Of a stretch of DNA of 64,000 nt, positions 62,501-64,000 are shown piece by piece (the stretch's first letter is position 1; the number at the start of each line of letters is the position of its first letter). The position numbers and the translations under genes were made by a program. Under the pieces are notes generated by a model. That model saw nothing but the letters and a program-made list of their open reading frames with translations. It was not told where the DNA came from and searched no databases. The DNA is taken from positions 1,318,186 to 1,382,185 of the forward strand of contig JAKSZT010054565.1 of NCBI GenBank assembly GCA_026826555.1, in the 5' to 3' direction. This DNA comes from Tolypeutes matacus (taxonomy: Eukaryota; Chordata; Mammalia; Cingulata; Chlamyphoridae).

Positions 62501-62890
62501 CACCTTTTCAAGATCTGATTCCAGCTGTCCTTTCCTTTCTTTCTTATATCATCAATTTTTCCTTCTCTATTGTATTAGTCTACATTTATGATGAATCAAA
62601 TCTTTTTTTTTTTAGGCAAGGGAGCAAAGAGTTTATTAAGAAATGAGAAAAATATGTGGTCTGAGGTATGGACCATGGGCATACTGCAGGGTGAGTTGTG
62701 TGAAATCAAATTTTTTTATTGCCACCTGTTCCCCTCCAGCTATCACCAATTTCTCTGCTTATCTTTATAGCTAAAATCCTTGTAAGAGTTATCTCTATTC
62801 ACTGTCTCTAATTTCTCTTCCCACTCCTTCTTGAACCCATTCCAGTCAGTCATTCATTTCCACCACTCTTCTCACGTCAAATGTCACAAG
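62501..62890 (+). mobile_element. L2 LINE relic, left part
   Basis: TATTGCCACCTGTTCCCC-type and CTTGAACCCATTCCAGTCAG text (62832) is L2 RT upstream sequence. It is split by an mRNA fragment (62606-62700) and resumes at 63889. Confidence 0.6.
62606..62700 (-). pseudogene. 5'-truncated retrotransposed mRNA end
   Basis: Minus strand: about 85 bases ending in AATAAA (62632-62637 complement), then CTCTTTGCTCCCTTGCC and an A run. Flanked by GAATCAAATCTTTTT / GAAATCAAATTTTTT. The size, signal and tail fit a very short processed pseudogene; parent gene not recognised. Confidence 0.6.
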
Positions 62891-63880
62891 ATCTCAATAA
62901 CTGCCATAGTTAACAAAACCTCAAACAAAAGTGCTCCTGAGGACTCTAGGGACATCCAGACCCTATAGGTCATAGGCAAGACACACAACCCCATGAAATC
63001 AGCACCTTGTTGGCAGGCCTTATTTTGGAATATATGAGAATCTGTTTCCCCAATATAACAGAGTTAGACTCATTTATAATTTCCCTACTTATGATTCTTC
63101 CACCCCTTTTATTTGAACCTATAATTATCATTATACCCATTAAATATATGTTTCAGAGACTTATATCTTTGGTCTGTTCACATGCCAGTTGAGCCCTGAA
63201 TCTCAGCAGAGTTGCAGCCAACTCCTACTCTCCCATTCTTTGGATTTGCCCAGGACAACTAAGAAAATAATGATGATGGACAAGGCCCATCCAAAAAAAC
63301 GAAGAGTATCTACAACAGCAAACAAAACAGTTTCTTCCATCTGCCCCTTAATATCTAAGATCACTCTTAATCTGAAGCAGAATGGGCATCATCCCAAATT
63401 CCTTAAGATTGAGGAACGAACAAACATAAGGGGGAGAGCAACTACCAACCAAAGTAGATTTATTGTTATTGTAGTTATAAACATGTGGTATGGAGGAACT
63501 TGTAACATTGATGTAAAGAGAGTGGTTATCAGAGGTTCTGAGAGGAGGGGAAGGGAAGAATCGGTAGAACACAAAGCATTTTTAGGGCATTGGAATTGTT
63601 CTGTATGATACATGCCATTATATATTTGTCAAAATCTATAAAACTATACAGCAGAAAGTATAAACTATAATGTAAACTATAGACCTTGCTTAGTAGAAAT
63701 GCTTCAGTATTGGTTCATCAATTGTAACAAATCTACCACACTAATGTAAGATGTTCTTAATAAGGGAATCTGTGAGTAGGGGAGGGAGTGGGTTATGTGG
63801 GAATCCCCTATACTTTCGAAGTAACTTTTCTGTAATCTAAAACTTCTCTAAAAATTAAGTTTATTATTACAAAAACAAAA
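62891..63880 (+). mobile_element. A-tailed non-coding retroelement, copy C
   Basis: 990 bp inserted in the L2, flanked by GTCACAAG at 62883-62890 and 63881-63888. Collinear with 12300-13215: GGACAACTAAGAAAATAATG, TTCCATCTGCCCC, ACCACACTAATGTAAGATG, GTGGGAATCCCCTATAC, ending in TTACAAAAACAAAA. No conserved frame; the 139-codon frame 63189-63608 is not shared by copy B. Confidence 0.7.
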
Positions 63881-63888
63881 GTCACAAG

Positions 63889-64000
63889 TGACCTCTGTAT
63901 TGCTAAATCCATTGGTCAGTTCCCAGTTCTCATCTTGCTTGACCCATCAATAGTGTCCAACACAACTTCCACCTTGATACCCTTTCTTCACTTGGCTTTT
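63889..64000 (+). mobile_element. L2 LINE relic, right part (continues past window)
   Basis: GTGACCTCTGTATTGCTAAA, TTGGTCAGTTCCCAGTTCTC, ATCTTGCTTGACCCATCA: the L2 RT region also seen at 15360-15420. Confidence 0.75.

Noticed and set aside
63189..63608. 139-codon frame as a possible gene of the non-coding element
   Set aside because: The corresponding region of copy B (12490-13000) does not keep the frame.

Overview
This window looks like a stretch of placental-mammal nuclear DNA from Xenarthra, most probably an armadillo (Dasypus-like). The strongest clue is about fifteen tRNA-derived SINE insertions whose heads read like the armadillo DAS-SINEs, plus L1, L2 and MIR remnants of mammalian type. 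I see no intact host protein-coding gene, no functional RNA gene, no CRISPR array and no prokaryotic feature. Almost every long reading frame lies inside a mobile element or is its antisense shadow.

Layout. 1-340 is the 3' part of a retroviral LTR. 1084-7293 is a full-length but decayed L1 (+). 8032-13330 is an old L1 with nested insertions: SINEs, copies of an A-tailed non-coding element, and a minus-strand LTR with 5-bp target-site duplications (TSDs). 14830-16880 is a long L2 reverse-transcriptase relic (+), interrupted by SINEs. 16880-30660 is mostly old minus-strand L1, carrying a solo LTR at 24140, a 5'-truncated L1 with a 17-bp TSD at 25074, and another LTR at 29013. 30663-31785 is a head-to-head pair of dimeric SINEs. 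32216-36074 is mostly unassigned. 36075-38640 holds an LTR and an AMD1 processed pseudogene. 42118-46400 is an old minus L1 that hosts the most unusual object here, at 42662-44917. 47249-48421 is a solo LTR carrying a dimeric SINE. 50486-51682 is a C15orf40 processed pseudogene. 54092-60407 is a second full-length decayed L1 (minus). 62550-64000 is another L2 with two insertions.

The item most worth following is 42662-44917. It is a retrovirus-like insertion flanked by a perfect 5-bp TSD (CCCCT), starting TG and ending CA, but with only one LTR. From left to right it holds a minus-strand ERV-L-like gag, a tRNA-Leu-like primer binding site, about 330 nt of 28S rRNA in the same sense as gag, a short plus-sense retroviral 3' segment, and a plus-sense MLT2-like LTR. 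The rRNA joins gag exactly at the primer binding site through a 4-nt overlap (TGGT). I read this as a failed reverse transcription that switched onto packaged 28S rRNA and was still integrated by integrase. A 476-codon frame runs through the rRNA into gag.

Family names come from recognition and memory, not from a database search. Element edges are firm only where a TSD is stated.
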